Shown one piece after another: positions 20,651 through 31,285 of a stretch of DNA of 64,000 nt; position 1 is the stretch's first letter, and each line of letters begins with the position of its first letter. Source of the stretch: Comamonas kerstersii (lineage in GTDB: Bacteria; Pseudomonadota; Gammaproteobacteria; Burkholderiales; Burkholderiaceae_C); assembly GCF_008801935.1 (NCBI RefSeq), contig NZ_VZOT01000005.1, forward strand, positions 1 to 64,000, written 5' to 3'. The notes under the pieces were generated by a model. It worked only from the letters and a program-made list of their open reading frames with translations. It was not told the DNA's origin and made no database searches. The translations under genes were made by a program, and so were the position numbers.

Positions 20651-21469
20651 ATGAAAGTTGCTGTCTTGCAAATGGTCTCAACCCCTGATGTTCAGGACAA
20701 CCTGGCCAGTGCCGAAGCACTGGTCACAGAGGCTGCGGCACAGGGCGCAGAACTGCTGGTACTGCCCGAATATTTCTGCGGCATGGGCATGCAGGATAAG
20801 GACAAGCTGGCCTGGGCAGAAGCGCGTGGCGATGGGCCCATTCAGGCCGCGCTGTCGTGCTGGGCCAAGACCCATGGTGTCTGGCTGGCAGGGGGCACCG
20901 TCCCGATTCAAACGGACACTCCGCATCGCGTACACAACACCTGCATGCTGTTCAGCCCCGAAGGTGCATGCACGGCGCAGTACGACAAGATCCACCTGTT
21001 TCGCTTCAGCACGCCGAAAGAACATTACGATGAATCCGTGGTCATTGCGCCAGGCGCGCAGCCTGTGGTGGCACAGGTGCAGGACCGCAGCGGACACACC
21101 TGGACTGTGGGACTGAGCATATGCTATGACCTGAGATTTCCCGAGCTATACCGCATGTACACTGCGCTAGGAGCTCATATTCTGATAGCTCCAGCAGCCT
21201 TTACCTACACCACAGGACAGGCCCACTGGGAGCTGCTGCTGCGTGCACGCGCCGTAGAAAACCAGTGCTGGATGCTGGCAGCTGCACAAGGCGGCCAGCA
21301 CGTCAATGGCCGCCAGACCTGGGGACACAGCATGGTGGTTGATCCCTGGGGACAAGTGGTCGCAGAGCAGACAGCTGCTGGGATGGGCATTCGTTATGCA
21401 GTGCTGGACACTGCACTCTTGCAGCAGGTGCGCCAGCGCCTGCCTGCGCTGGAACACCGTTGTTTGTAA
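20651..21469 (+). CDS. carbon-nitrogen hydrolase (Nit1-like, probable deaminated-glutathione amidase)
   Basis: Nitrilase-superfamily amidase, 272 residues, cytosolic. The catalytic triad is visible as E40 (LPEYF), K113 (YDKIHLF) and C158 (ICYDLRFPE). The pattern fits the Nit1/NitA branch, whose studied members remove deaminated glutathione. Other small amides are possible. It is translationally close to yhdP upstream and overlaps the start of the sensor kinase by 10 bases. Confidence 0.88.
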   Translation: MKVAVLQMVSTPDVQDNLASAEALVTEAAAQGAELLVLPEYFCGMGMQDKDKLAWAEARGDGPIQAALSCWAKTHGVWLAGGTVPIQTDTPHRVHNTCMLFSPEGACTAQYDKIHLFRFSTPKEHYDESVVIAPGAQPVVAQVQDRSGHTWTVGLSICYDLRFPELYRMYTALGAHILIAPAAFTYTTGQAHWELLLRARAVENQCWMLAAAQGGQHVNGRQTWGHSMVVDPWGQVVAEQTAAGMGIRYAVLDTALLQQVRQRLPALEHRCL

Positions 21470-23496
21470 ATCCGCTTCAACCTTGGCCCTGGCAGCGCTG
21501 GCACAGCGCCTGGCGCAGGTGGTCTTTGTGGACGCTGCTGGTCGTCCTGGTCGTTGCCATGCTCATCATCATGGTATGGCTGGCTGGGCGCTATGAAGCG
21601 TCGCAGGTGCAGGACAAGCTCGACCGCGACACCGCACAGGCCGTGGTCGAAATCCGCGCGGGGCTGAATCGCAACCTGCAGGACATGCAGGCCGTCAACG
21701 CGCTGCACGCCACCCCGGAAGAATGGAGCGTACGCGTGGCCGAGATGCTGCAGGTACGCCGTGAGCTGCTGCGCATTGAATGGCGTGACGCACACATGCG
21801 CATCCTGCGCGCCGCCCAGAGCCCTTACCGCTCGGTGGACTGGGAAGACGCCACGCGCGAAGAGTCCTTCAGCAATGCGATCGCCGCCTGCTCCAACGCC
21901 AAGCGCACCAGCAGCCCTGCCTATTCCCCCAGCTACTTCCAGCTGCTCAATGACTCCACCGGCGCCGAGCTCATGGAGGTCTGTCTGCCCCAGCTCGAAG
22001 CTGGGCAGCTCAAAGGCTTCATGGTGGGCACATATTCGCTGCACAACATCCTGCAGACCCAGCTGAGCAAGAGCCTTACGCAAAGCCAGGAAGTCTCCTT
22101 CACCGAGCCTGATGGCACACGCCTGGCTCTGGTGGGTGCCGCATGGCGTGGCTCCCGCGTATTCACCTCCCAACAGCTGCTGGACCTGCCCGGCAACACC
22201 ATGGTGCTGCGCATGGACAGCTGGCACCGCGCCCCCAGCGTCTTTCCGAATGTGCTGACGGCCTTGGTGACCGGCATGGCGATTGCACTGGTGTCCGTGC
22301 TCATCGTGCTGGTGCGTGACAACCGCCGCCGTCTGCGTGCAGAGCGTGACCTGGGCGATGCCCTGGCCTTTCGCAAGGCCATGGAAGACTCCCTCATCAC
22401 CGGCCTGCGCGCACGCGACCTGCAAGGCCGCATCAGCTATGTGAACCCCGCCTTCTGTGCCATGGTGGGCTTCAGCGCCGAAGAGCTGCTGGGCCAGAGC
22501 TTTGCCCCCTACTGGCCCCCTGAGCTGGCGGAAGAATATGTGAAGCGCCAGGCCAAGCGCCTGGCAGGTGCGATTCCTGCCGCCCGCGAAGGCCATGAGT
22601 CGGTCTTCATGCGCAAGGACGGTACGCGCTTTCCTGTGCTGATCTTTGAAGCACCGCTGATCAATGCCCAGGGCCAGCAGACAGGCTGGATGAGTGCCTT
22701 TGTGGACATCACCGAGCAGCGCCGCATGGAAGAGCTGTCCCGCGCCTCACAGGAACGCCTGCAGGCCACGGCACGTCTGGCCACCGTCGGCGAAATGGCC
22801 TCCCTGCTCAGCCACGAGCTGACGCAGCCACTGATGGCCATGTCGAGCTATGCCAATGGCTCACTCAACATGCTCCAGAACGATGGTGACCTCCGCCTGC
22901 TGGATGCCGACACCCTGCGCCAGCGCCTGCAGGACCTGCAATCGGCCATGCAGCGCATAGCGTTTCAGGCAGACCGCGCGGGCAAGGTCATCAAGAGCGT
23001 GCGTGATTTTGTGCGCCGTCGCAGCCGTGCCCACGAAAGCATTACGGCACAGGAGCTGCTGGATGCCGTGCTGCCGCTGGTGCGCCTGCAGGCCAGTAAA
23101 TCCGGGGTGCTGCTGGATATTTCCATCGAGCCACGCCTGCCTCCGGTGCTGTGCGATGTCACCATGATCGAGCAAGTGCTACTCAATCTGGCGCGTAATG
23201 CCATGCAGGCCATGGAAAATATGGCCCCTGGCCTGCGCAAGCTGTCCATCTCCGCACAGTGGGATGAGAGCGCTTCACGCGTGGCCTTTTCTGTCATGGA
23301 CCAGGGCAGCGGTATTCCTCCGGAAGTGGCAGAGCAGTTGTTCACGCCATTTTTCACCACCAAACACGAAGGCATGGGTCTGGGTTTGAGCATGTGCCGC
23401 ACGGTGCTGGAGCAGCATGGTGGAGAATTGCGCTATCGCAGCAATATTCCGCACGGGACGGTATTTACCTTCAGCCTTCCCGTGCAAAACGACTGA
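21460..23496 (+). CDS. PAS-domain membrane sensor histidine kinase
   Basis: A 678-residue kinase. Membrane segments lie near 22-42 and 262-285, flanking a periplasmic sensor region of about 220 residues. A cytosolic PAS domain spans about 300-420, then HisKA with phospho-accepting H452 in SHELTQPL, and an HATPase domain (NLARNAMQ, DQGSGIP, TPFFTTKHEGMGLGLS). It probably begins at a TTG codon overlapping the end of the nitrilase gene, because the next in-frame ATG would cut into the first membrane segment. The stimulus is unknown. Its partner regulator follows 18 bases later. Confidence 0.88.
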   Translation: MFVNPLQPWPWQRWHSAWRRWSLWTLLVVLVVAMLIIMVWLAGRYEASQVQDKLDRDTAQAVVEIRAGLNRNLQDMQAVNALHATPEEWSVRVAEMLQVRRELLRIEWRDAHMRILRAAQSPYRSVDWEDATREESFSNAIAACSNAKRTSSPAYSPSYFQLLNDSTGAELMEVCLPQLEAGQLKGFMVGTYSLHNILQTQLSKSLTQSQEVSFTEPDGTRLALVGAAWRGSRVFTSQQLLDLPGNTMVLRMDSWHRAPSVFPNVLTALVTGMAIALVSVLIVLVRDNRRRLRAERDLGDALAFRKAMEDSLITGLRARDLQGRISYVNPAFCAMVGFSAEELLGQSFAPYWPPELAEEYVKRQAKRLAGAIPAAREGHESVFMRKDGTRFPVLIFEAPLINAQGQQTGWMSAFVDITEQRRMEELSRASQERLQATARLATVGEMASLLSHELTQPLMAMSSYANGSLNMLQNDGDLRLLDADTLRQRLQDLQSAMQRIAFQADRAGKVIKSVRDFVRRRSRAHESITAQELLDAVLPLVRLQASKSGVLLDISIEPRLPPVLCDVTMIEQVLLNLARNAMQAMENMAPGLRKLSISAQWDESASRVAFSVMDQGSGIPPEVAEQLFTPFFTTKHEGMGLGLSMCRTVLEQHGGELRYRSNIPHGTVFTFSLPVQND

Positions 23497-23514
23497 GAGA
23501 TTTGAGCTGAGCTT

Positions 23515-24159
23515 ATGGAACCAGTGACCAATGCCACGGTATATGTCGTGGATGACGATGCAGATGTACGCGACGCCCTGGCGTGGCTACTGCGCTCACG
23601 CCGTCTGTACAGTGAAAGCTTTGCTTCGGCCGAAGACTTTCTGAAGATGGTGGAAGAGCGCGCCCTGCCCAGACAGCCGCAATGTCTGCTGCTGGACGTG
23701 CGCATGACCGGCATGACAGGTCTGGCGCTGTTTGACCTGCTCAAACAGCGTGACGGCTTCATCCAGACGGTGCCTGTGATTTTCCTGACCGGCCATGCCG
23801 ATGTGCCCACGGCCGTGCAGACCGTTAAACAGGGCGCTTTCGACTTCTGTGAAAAACCGTTTTCCGACAATGTGCTGGTAGACCGCATCGAGCAGGCTCT
23901 GCAGCAATCTGCGGTCTACCTGGAAGAAACCGCCCACCGCCATGCCTTGCTCAGCCGCCTGGCCGATCTGACCGAGCGCGAAAAAGGCGTGATGAAGCTG
24001 GTAGTGGAAGGCGTGCCCAACAAGCTGATTGCCGACCAGCTGGACATCAGCGTGCGCACTGTGGAAGTGCACCGTGCACGGGTGTTTGACAAGATGCAGG
24101 TCAAATCCGCCGTCGAACTGGCCAACGTGCTTCGAGCTCACGGCCAGCTCCCCCAGTAA
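23515..24159 (+). CDS. FixJ/NarL-type response regulator
   Basis: A 214-residue regulator. The receiver domain (1-125) has acidic residues VDDDAD near 12-16, phospho-acceptor D61 in LLLDVRMTGM and K114 in EKPFS. A LuxR-type helix-turn-helix follows at about 150-205 (LTEREKGVMKLVVEGVPNKLIADQLDIS). It forms a pair with the upstream kinase, and the architecture is that of FixL/FixJ relatives. Target genes cannot be deduced. Confidence 0.92.
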   Translation: MEPVTNATVYVVDDDADVRDALAWLLRSRRLYSESFASAEDFLKMVEERALPRQPQCLLLDVRMTGMTGLALFDLLKQRDGFIQTVPVIFLTGHADVPTAVQTVKQGAFDFCEKPFSDNVLVDRIEQALQQSAVYLEETAHRHALLSRLADLTEREKGVMKLVVEGVPNKLIADQLDISVRTVEVHRARVFDKMQVKSAVELANVLRAHGQLPQ

Positions 24160-24184
24160 AAAAGGCAGCTTCGCTGCCTTTTTT
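24158..24184. terminator. bidirectional terminator
   Basis: AAAAAAGGCAGC-TTC-GCTGCCTTTTTT is symmetric and lies between the converging response regulator and mnmA genes. Confidence 0.9.
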
Positions 24185-24194
24185 GTTGTCTGCC

Positions 24195-25316
24195 TCAGTC
24201 CTTGGGATCCACAGCGGCAATGATGCCGCCGCCCAGACACACTTCTCCGTCATACAGCACAGCAGACTGCCCTGGCGTCACCGCCCATTGGGCTTCCGGA
24301 AAGTCCAGACGGAAGTGGGTGTTGCTGGCCTCGCTGCCGATGATGGCGGGTGAATCGGGCTGGCGATAGCGTGTCTTGGAACCATAGGTACCAGGCGCTG
24401 GTGGATGACCCGCCACCCAGCTGGCGCTATCAGCATCCAGGCGGTGCGACAGCAACATGGGGTGGTCATGGCCCTGCACCACGCGCAGCACGTTCTTGTC
24501 CATTTCCTTGGCTGCCACAAACCAGGGCTGGTGATCGCCCGCGCCACGTGCAGCGCCCTTTTCCTTGACCCCGCCAATACCCAGACCAGAACGCTGGCCC
24601 AGGGTGTAGAAGCTCAGGCCCACGTGCTTGCCCAGACGGCGACCACGGTCGTCCAGAATCCAGCCGGGTTCCTTGCTGATATAGCGGTTCAGAAACTCGC
24701 GGAAAGGGCGCTCACCGATGAAGCAGATGCCTGTTGAGTCTTTTTTCTTGGCGTTGGGCAGGCCGATTTCTTCGGCAATGCGGCGCACCTCGGTCTTGCA
24801 CAACTCGCCCACGGGGAACATGGCCTTGGACAGCTGTGCCTGATTCAGGCGGTGCAGAAAGTAGCTCTGGTCCTTGGTGTTGTCCACGCCCTTAAGCAGC
24901 TCGAACAGACCGGTGCTTTCGTTCTGGCGCACGCGCGCGTAATGGCCCGTGGCAATCTTCTCTGCCCCCAGGCGCATGGCGTGGTCCAGAAAGGCCTTGA
25001 ACTTGATCTCGGCATTGCACAGCACGTCCGGGTTGGGCGTGCGGCCTGCCTGGTATTCGCGCAGAAACTCGGCAAACACGCGGTCTTTGTAGTCCGCAGC
25101 AAAGTTCACATGCTCGATTTCAATACCGATCACATCGGCCACGCTGACGGCATCCAGAAAGTCCTGGCGGCTGGAGCAGAACTCGCTGTCGTCATCATCT
25201 TCCCAGTTCTTCATGAAGATGCCGACCACATCATGGCCCTGCTTTTTGAGCAAATACGCAGTAACTGCGGAATCTACGCCGCCGGACAGGCCAACGACTA
25301 CACGGTGCTTGGTCAT
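24195..25316 (-). CDS. mnmA: tRNA-specific 2-thiouridylase
   Basis: Installs sulfur at position 2 of wobble uridine-34 in tRNA-Lys, Glu and Gln. The 373-residue protein has the PP-loop [10 protein letters not shown] at 9-18, the catalytic cysteine in [12 protein letters not shown] and the second cysteine in [10 protein letters not shown]. mnmE, which builds the 5-position modification of the same base, is also in this window. Confidence 0.97.
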   Translation of the reverse strand: MTKHRVVVGLSGGVDSAVTAYLLKKQGHDVVGIFMKNWEDDDDSEFCSSRQDFLDAVSVADVIGIEIEHVNFAADYKDRVFAEFLREYQAGRTPNPDVLCNAEIKFKAFLDHAMRLGAEKIATGHYARVRQNESTGLFELLKGVDNTKDQSYFLHRLNQAQLSKAMFPVGELCKTEVRRIAEEIGLPNAKKKDSTGICFIGERPFREFLNRYISKEPGWILDDRGRRLGKHVGLSFYTLGQRSGLGIGGVKEKGAARGAGDHQPWFVAAKEMDKNVLRVVQGHDHPMLLSHRLDADSASWVAGHPPAPGTYGSKTRYRQPDSPAIIGSEASNTHFRLDFPEAQWAVTPGQSAVLYDGEVCLGGGIIAAVDPKD

Positions 25317-25373
25317 AGCGAAATTATGGCTGTGCGCCCGCAGCGGCGTGCGGGCGCGGTTTTGGCGGCAGTA

Positions 25374-26648
25374 TCAGGCGTGAGCTTCGTCGTCGTCGCT
25401 CAGTGCCTGCACGATCTGGCGATTGCTGTAGTCTGAGGAGCGCTGGTACAGCGACAGACCAAACAGCGGCATCACGCCAATCAGGTGGTCAAAAATCTCG
25501 CCCTGAATACCTTCGTATTCCACCCAGACCGTCGTGGCGGTATAGCAGTGCAGCTGCAGCGGAATACCCGTGGGGGAGGGCTCCAGCGTCCGCGCCAGCA
25601 GGAACATGCCTGGCGCCTTGGAGATACGGGGGTGTGCCATCAGATAGGCATAGGCGTAGGCCTTGAAGGCAGCCAGATTGGTCACCATGTCAGGCGCAAT
25701 CGCCTGTGTGGGCATGGCGTTAGCGGCAGCATCAGGCTGCGCCAGCAGCCCATCGCGCTCGGTCCAGTAGTCCTTGAGCAAGGCAATGCCGGAGAGCGTC
25801 TGACGCTCCTGCGCTGTCAGCAGGTGTACGGTCGCAGCGTCAATATGAATTGCACGCAGAATGCGGCGGCCGCCAGAATTGAACATGCCACGCCAGTTCT
25901 TGAAGCTGTCGCTCATCAGCTTCCAGGTCGGGATGGTGGTGATGGTCTTGTCCCAGTTCTGCACCTTCACGGTGTTGAGCGCAATATCCACCACAAAACC
26001 ATCAGCACCGACCTGTGGCATTTCAATCCAGTCGCCCACACGCAGCATGTCGTTAGATGCAATCTGCACCCCTGCCACAAAAGACAGAATGGTGTCCTTG
26101 AACACCAGCATCAGCACGGCCGACATGGCACCCAAGCCCGAGAGCAGCAGTAAGGGCGAGCGGTTGAGCAGCGATGCCGTAATCAGCAGCGCACCCACGA
26201 TATAGGCAATCAGTTTGCCCAGCTGCACATAGCTTTTGATGGAGTTGGTCTGCGTAATTTTGGGGCCATCATGGCGGTCATGGGCCTCATTGATTTCCTC
26301 AAGCAGCGTGGCCAGCACACGGACCACGTGGAATACGGTCAGTGCAGTCGCCACATTCACAATGCCTACAGACACATCCTGCGGCAGCTCCTGCACCCAG
26401 CGCGTCCCGAGCTGAAAGACCAGCGACGGCACAATCTTTGCCATGCGCGAGAGCACATGGTCGTGCATCAGAATCGGTGCCCAGCCAGAAGCAGGCATGG
26501 CGCTGCGCCATACGCGCACAAAATGCATCAGCGTCAGGTGCACAGCAAAACGCAGCACCAAGGCCAGCAAAGCCAGCAGCAGCAGGCCTGTCGTAGCCTT
26601 GGCCCAGGGGGCCATATCGGCGTAAAAAGCAATCGCAGTTAAATCCAC
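25374..26648 (-). CDS. MscS/YbdG-family mechanosensitive channel
   Basis: Inner-membrane small-conductance mechanosensitive channel, 424 residues. It has about five membrane segments in the first 200 residues, the MscS pore-like helix LLLLSGLGAMSAVLMLVFKD, and a cytosolic beta domain (GDWIEMPQVGADGFVVDI). The insertion pattern and length resemble E. coli YbdG. I start at a GTG because GGAGG lies 9 bases upstream. The frame stays open 34 codons further. It diverges from leuS. Confidence 0.85.
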   Translation of the reverse strand: MDLTAIAFYADMAPWAKATTGLLLLALLALVLRFAVHLTLMHFVRVWRSAMPASGWAPILMHDHVLSRMAKIVPSLVFQLGTRWVQELPQDVSVGIVNVATALTVFHVVRVLATLLEEINEAHDRHDGPKITQTNSIKSYVQLGKLIAYIVGALLITASLLNRSPLLLLSGLGAMSAVLMLVFKDTILSFVAGVQIASNDMLRVGDWIEMPQVGADGFVVDIALNTVKVQNWDKTITTIPTWKLMSDSFKNWRGMFNSGGRRILRAIHIDAATVHLLTAQERQTLSGIALLKDYWTERDGLLAQPDAAANAMPTQAIAPDMVTNLAAFKAYAYAYLMAHPRISKAPGMFLLARTLEPSPTGIPLQLHCYTATTVWVEYEGIQGEIFDHLIGVMPLFGLSLYQRSSDYSNRQIVQALSDDDEAHA

Positions 26649-26820
26649 AGCAATCCACCTCCGTGGGTTTGCGGCCCCACGAATGACAAGTATCAGGAGA
26701 GAGAAGCGCACAGACAGGCCGCAAACACCGGGGCGTCCGTGTACGCACATGGGAAAGCGCGCAAGCGCCTAAAATCCAGTCGAAGCAGTATTTTGACTGC
26801 ACAACCGATCTACCAGCTCC

Positions 26821-29526
26821 ATGCAAGACAAATACAACCACATTGAGGTCGAGCGCGCCGCGCAAGACCACTGGTCTGCCGCCGATGCCTATCGCGTGGT
26901 CGAAGACGCCAGCAAGCCCAAGTTCTACGCCTGCTCCATGCTGCCCTACCCTTCCGGCAAGCTGCACATGGGCCACGTGCGCAACTACACCATCAATGAC
27001 ATGCTCACGCGCCAGCTGCGCATGAAGGGCTACAACGTCTTGATGCCCATGGGCTGGGATGCCTTCGGCCTGCCTGCTGAAAACGCCGCGCTCAAGAACA
27101 AGGTGCCGCCAGCCAAGTGGACGTATGAAAACATCGCCTACATGAAAAAGCAGATGCAGGCGATGGGTCTGGCCATTGACTGGAGCCGTGAAGTGGCCAC
27201 CTGTGACCCTGACTACTACAAGTGGAACCAGTGGCTGTTCCTGAAGATGCTGGAAAAGGGCATTGCCTACCGCAAGACCCAGGTCGTGAACTGGGACCCT
27301 GTGGACCAGACCGTGCTGGCCAATGAGCAGGTGATTGACGGCCGCGGCTGGCGCACCGGCGCACTGGTGGAAAAGCGCGAAATCCCCGGCTACTACCTGA
27401 AGATCACCGACTACGCCCAGGAGCTGCTGGACCACGTACAGGTGGGTAACGACAAGGCCACGCTGAACGGCTGGCCTGAAAAAGTGCGCCTGATGCAGGA
27501 AAACTGGATCGGCAAGTCCGCCGGCGTGCGCTTTGCGTTCACCCACGCCATCAAGAATGCCCAAGGCGACCTGATCGGCGACGGCAAGATGTACGTGTTC
27601 ACCACCCGTGCCGACACCATCATGGGCGTGACCTTCTGCGCCGTGGCTGCCGAGCACCCCCTGGCCCAGCACGCTGCGGCCTCCAACCCCAAGCTGGCAG
27701 CCTTCATTGAAGAGTGCAAGAAGGGCGGCACGACCGAAGCCGAACTGGCCCTCAAGGAAAAAGAGGGCATGCCTACGGGCCTGTTCGTCACCCACCCCCT
27801 GACCGGCAAGCAGGTCGAAGTCTGGGTGGGCAACTACGTGCTGATGAGCTATGGCGACGGCGCTGTGATGGGCGTGCCAGCCCACGACGAACGCGACTTT
27901 GCCTTTGCCAAGAAGTACAACCTGCCCATCGAGCAAGTCGTGGCCGTGGAAGGAGCTTCCTTCTCCACCGATGCATGGCAGGAGTGGTATGGCGACAAGC
28001 AAAAGTGCATGTGCGTCAACTCGGGCGAGCTCGACGGTCTGACCCACAGCCAGGCGGTGGACAAGGTGGCCGAGCTGCTGTCTGCCAAGGGCCTGGGCGA
28101 GAAAAAGACCACCTGGCGCCTGCGCGACTGGGGCATCAGCCGCCAGCGCTACTGGGGCACCCCCATCCCTATCATCCACTGCGCAGACTGCGGCCCTCAG
28201 CCCGTGCCTGAAAAGGACCTTCCCGTGGTGCTGCCGCAGGACCTGGTACCTGATGGATCGGGCAACCCACTGGTAAAAAGTGAAGCATTCCACGCCGGCG
28301 TGGTGTGCCCTTGCTGCGGAAAACCTGCGCGCCGCGAAACCGACACCATGGACACTTTTGTGGACTCGTCCTGGTACTTCATGCGCTATTGCGACGCCAA
28401 GAACAGCGAGCAGATGGTGGCCGACGGTGCCAAGTACTGGATGCCCATGGACCAGTACATCGGCGGCGTGGAGCACGCCATCCTGCACCTGCTGTACGCA
28501 CGCTTCTGGACCAAGGTCATGCGCGACCTGGGCCTGCTGCAGGTGGACGAGCCTTTCACCAAGCTGCTCACACAAGGCATGGTGCTCAACCACATCTACA
28601 GCCGCCGCACTGCCAAGGGTGGCAAGGAATACTTCTGGCCGAAGGATGTAGAGCACGTCCATGACGAGGCCGGCAAGATCATCGGCGCCAAGCTGAAGGT
28701 GGAAGTGGAAAGCGCTGATGGCCTGCTGCCCGTAGGTACAGCCATTGACTACGAGGGCGTGGGCACCATGTCCAAGTCCAAGAACAATGGCGTAGACCCT
28801 CAGGACCTGATCGAAAAGTACGGCGCCGACACCGCACGCCTGTACACCATGTTCACCGCGCCGCCCGAGTTGACGCTGGAGTGGAACGAAGCCGCCGTGG
28901 AAGGCAGCTACCGCTTCCTGCGCCGCGTCTACAACTTCGGTCACAAGCTGCTGGGCATCAACTACACGCCCGCCATCATGCTGGCACTGGGCCTGGACAG
29001 CCTCGATGATGTGGAGTTCGGCAAGGACGCCAAGGCCCTGCGCCTGGAAATCCACACCGTGCTCAAGCAGATCGACTACGACTACCAGCGCATGCAGTAC
29101 AACACCGTGGTCTCTGGCGCGATGAAGATCATCAACGCGCTGGAAGGCTTCAAGGGTGGTGAGACTGCCGATGGCCAGATCGCCATGATCGAAGGCTTTG
29201 GCATTTTGCTGCGCGTGCTCTACCCGGCCACCCCCCACATCACCCATGTGCTGTGGAAGGAGCTGGGCTACGCCAACAAGCAGGGCGACATTCTGGATGC
29301 CGCATGGCCCCAGGTGGATCCCAAGGCCCTGGTGCAGGACGAGCTGGAGCTGGTGCTGCAGGTCAACGGCAAGCTGCGTGGTTCCATCCGCGTGCCTGCC
29401 GGTGCCGACAAGGCCCAGATTGAAGCAGCCGCCCTGGCCAACGAAGATGCCCAGAAGTTCATCAACGGCGCGACACCCAAGAAGGTCGTGGTCGTTCCTG
29501 GCCGTCTGGTCAACATCGTCGTCTAA
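26821..29526 (+). CDS. leuS: leucyl-tRNA synthetase
   Basis: Class I aminoacyl-tRNA synthetase, 901 residues. The HIGH signature appears as HMGHVRNY near residue 42, and the KMSKS loop as [12 protein letters not shown] near 640. The CP1 editing domain ([21 protein letters not shown]) and the C-terminal tRNA-binding part are intact. lptE and holA follow on the same strand, a common proteobacterial arrangement. Confidence 0.98.
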   Translation: MQDKYNHIEVERAAQDHWSAADAYRVVEDASKPKFYACSMLPYPSGKLHMGHVRNYTINDMLTRQLRMKGYNVLMPMGWDAFGLPAENAALKNKVPPAKWTYENIAYMKKQMQAMGLAIDWSREVATCDPDYYKWNQWLFLKMLEKGIAYRKTQVVNWDPVDQTVLANEQVIDGRGWRTGALVEKREIPGYYLKITDYAQELLDHVQVGNDKATLNGWPEKVRLMQENWIGKSAGVRFAFTHAIKNAQGDLIGDGKMYVFTTRADTIMGVTFCAVAAEHPLAQHAAASNPKLAAFIEECKKGGTTEAELALKEKEGMPTGLFVTHPLTGKQVEVWVGNYVLMSYGDGAVMGVPAHDERDFAFAKKYNLPIEQVVAVEGASFSTDAWQEWYGDKQKCMCVNSGELDGLTHSQAVDKVAELLSAKGLGEKKTTWRLRDWGISRQRYWGTPIPIIHCADCGPQPVPEKDLPVVLPQDLVPDGSGNPLVKSEAFHAGVVCPCCGKPARRETDTMDTFVDSSWYFMRYCDAKNSEQMVADGAKYWMPMDQYIGGVEHAILHLLYARFWTKVMRDLGLLQVDEPFTKLLTQGMVLNHIYSRRTAKGGKEYFWPKDVEHVHDEAGKIIGAKLKVEVESADGLLPVGTAIDYEGVGTMSKSKNNGVDPQDLIEKYGADTARLYTMFTAPPELTLEWNEAAVEGSYRFLRRVYNFGHKLLGINYTPAIMLALGLDSLDDVEFGKDAKALRLEIHTVLKQIDYDYQRMQYNTVVSGAMKIINALEGFKGGETADGQIAMIEGFGILLRVLYPATPHITHVLWKELGYANKQGDILDAAWPQVDPKALVQDELELVLQVNGKLRGSIRVPAGADKAQIEAAALANEDAQKFINGATPKKVVVVPGRLVNIVV

Positions 29527-29549
29527 GCCACGCCAAGGAGGCCGCCACC

Positions 29550-30062
29550 ATGCGCAAACGCACGCTTTTATCCCTGATGGCGCTGGCCCCTGTGGTCAGT
29601 GCCTGCGGCTTTCGCCTGCGTGGCGTGCCGACCTTTCCATTCAGCTCGCTGTACCTGCAGGCACCCGAAGGCTCACCACTGACGCGTGAAGTGCTGCGCC
29701 ATCTGGCCACGGCAGGCAGCGCGCTGCAGATCGTGCTGCCTCCGGCAGCTTCCAGCTCGGCCCAGGTCACCCTGCGCCTGCTGGGTGAACGCCGCGAGCG
29801 CATCGTGCTGGCCAAGACCGTGTCCGGCCAGGTCCGCGAAGTGGAGCTGCGCCTGACCACGCGCTTTAGCCTGGTCGACAACGAAGGCCGCATCTGGATT
29901 GAAGATGCCGAACTGTCCCAGAAGCGTGACATGAGCTACAGCGAAACCCTGGCCCTGGCCAAGGACGAGGAAGAAGCCACGCTCTACCGCAACATGTATG
30001 CCGACCTGGCGCAGCAAATCCTGCGGCGCCTGCAGGCAGCCCATCCGCCAGCTGGCGAATAA
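29550..30062 (+). CDS. lptE: LPS-assembly lipoprotein LptE
   Basis: Outer-membrane lipoprotein that plugs the LptD barrel and delivers LPS to the cell surface. It has 170 residues with a lipoprotein signal peptide. The lipobox VSAC places the acylated cysteine at residue 19, followed by GFRLRG, typical of the family. It is preceded by AAGGAGG and lies in the leuS-lptE-holA operon. Confidence 0.92.
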   Translation: MRKRTLLSLMALAPVVSACGFRLRGVPTFPFSSLYLQAPEGSPLTREVLRHLATAGSALQIVLPPAASSSAQVTLRLLGERRERIVLAKTVSGQVREVELRLTTRFSLVDNEGRIWIEDAELSQKRDMSYSETLALAKDEEEATLYRNMYADLAQQILRRLQAAHPPAGE

Positions 30063-30068
30063 GCCCTC

Positions 30069-31133
30069 ATGCAACTGGCATTGAACCAACTGGCCGCACA
30101 CCTGCAAAAAGGTCTGCGGCCTTTGTATACCCTGCATGGCGACGAGCCACTGCAGCTGCAGGAAGCAGCTGACGCCATCCGCGCGGCAGCACGCGCCGCC
30201 GGGCACAGCGAACGCAGCGTCCACACCGTGCAGGGCGCTCACTTTGACTGGAGCAGCGTGCTGGCCGCAGGCGGCTCTTTCAGCCTGTTTGCCGACAAGA
30301 AGCTGGTCGAAATCCGCATTCCTTCGGGCAAACCCGGCAAGGATGGCAGTGCTGCCATCCAGCAGCTGGCCGAAAACGCGGCACAGGACGACAGCACGCT
30401 GACCATCATCACCCTGCCGCGCCTGGATGCAGCCACCAAAAAAGGCGCATGGTTTGGCGCGCTGGACGCCAACGGCGTCACCATCCAGATTGACCCCATC
30501 GAGCGCGCAGCGCTGCCGCAGTGGATTGCGCAGCGCCTGGCACGGCAGAACCAGCGCGTGGCCTCGGGCGAAGCGGGACAGCGCACGCTACAGTTCTTTG
30601 CCGACCGCGTAGAAGGCAATCTGCTGGCCGCCCACCAGGAAATCCAGAAGCTGGGGCTGCTACAGCCCGAGGGCGAACTGAGCTTTGAAGTAGTCGAACA
30701 AGCCGTGCTCAATGTGGCGCGCTATGACGTGTTCAAGCTCTCGGAAGCTGTTCTCTCCGGCAATCTGCCACGCGCCATGCGCATGATGGATGGCCTGCAG
30801 GCTGAAGGCACGGCCGAGGTGCTGGTGCACTGGACGCTGTCGGAAGACATCCGCAACCTCAAACGCGCCAAGGATGCACTGGCCAGCGGCCAGCCCCTGC
30901 CCATGGTGCTGCGCAGTCTGCGCATCTGGGGCAACAAGGAAAAACTGTTTGAGCGCGTGGTGCCACGCCTCACGGCCAATGCGGCCGTGCGCCTGCTGCA
31001 CTCGGCCCACGTGGTGGACGGCATCGTCAAAGGTCTGCCCGCAGACAACTGGCCCAGCGACAGCTGGCAAGCCCTGCGCAAGCTGGCGGTAGACATGGTC
31101 ACCGCCCTGCAGGGCCCCGCCAGACGTCTATAA
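30069..31133 (+). CDS. holA: DNA polymerase III subunit delta
   Basis: Clamp-loader subunit that opens the beta clamp, 354 residues. The N-terminal half resembles the HolA ATPase-like domain (TLHGDEPLQLQEAADAIR, GGSFSLFADKKLVEIR) and the C-terminal half is helical. It starts 6 bases after lptE. Its TAA stop codon overlaps the first bases of dispersed repeat copy 4. Confidence 0.93.
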   Translation: MQLALNQLAAHLQKGLRPLYTLHGDEPLQLQEAADAIRAAARAAGHSERSVHTVQGAHFDWSSVLAAGGSFSLFADKKLVEIRIPSGKPGKDGSAAIQQLAENAAQDDSTLTIITLPRLDAATKKGAWFGALDANGVTIQIDPIERAALPQWIAQRLARQNQRVASGEAGQRTLQFFADRVEGNLLAAHQEIQKLGLLQPEGELSFEVVEQAVLNVARYDVFKLSEAVLSGNLPRAMRMMDGLQAEGTAEVLVHWTLSEDIRNLKRAKDALASGQPLPMVLRSLRIWGNKEKLFERVVPRLTANAAVRLLHSAHVVDGIVKGLPADNWPSDSWQALRKLAVDMVTALQGPARRL

Positions 31134-31225
31134 AAACAGGAGCTGCCAGCGCTTGATTTGTAATGATTTCAGAAACATTTGAGCCTGAAACATAGGTATA
31201 TCAAGCGCAAAACGCTCTTATTTTT
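31132..31225. repeat. dispersed palindromic repeat, copy 4
   Basis: Begins AAAAACAGGAGCTGCCAGCG at the holA stop codon and ends TATCAAGCGC...CTCTTATTTTT. The outer arms are partly complementary. The central block is degenerate (TTTCAGAAACATTTGAGCCT). Confidence 0.75.
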
Positions 31226-31237
31226 CAAAACAGCAAC

Positions 31238-31270
31238 AAAAAAGCAGCCAATGGCTGCTTTTGTTTTTTG
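31238..31270. terminator. bidirectional terminator between holA and purC
   Basis: AAAAGCAGCC (31240-31249) pairs with GGCTGCTTTT (31253-31262), with A-rich and T-rich flanks on both strands, between converging holA and purC. Confidence 0.85.
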
Positions 31271-31285
31271 GGGTATCGAGCGCGT

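Noticed and set aside
21166-21200. Repeat-like string (TGCGCTAGGAGCTC...GATAGCTCC) inside the nitrilase-family gene
   Set aside because: It encodes the conserved LGAHILIAPAAF block, so the resemblance to the dispersed repeats is coincidental.
26299-29247. 982-codon open frame on the minus strand opposite leuS
   Set aside because: It is a mirror of high-GC leuS codons. leuS has full family motifs, and this frame has none and an H/G/V-rich composition typical of antisense shadows.
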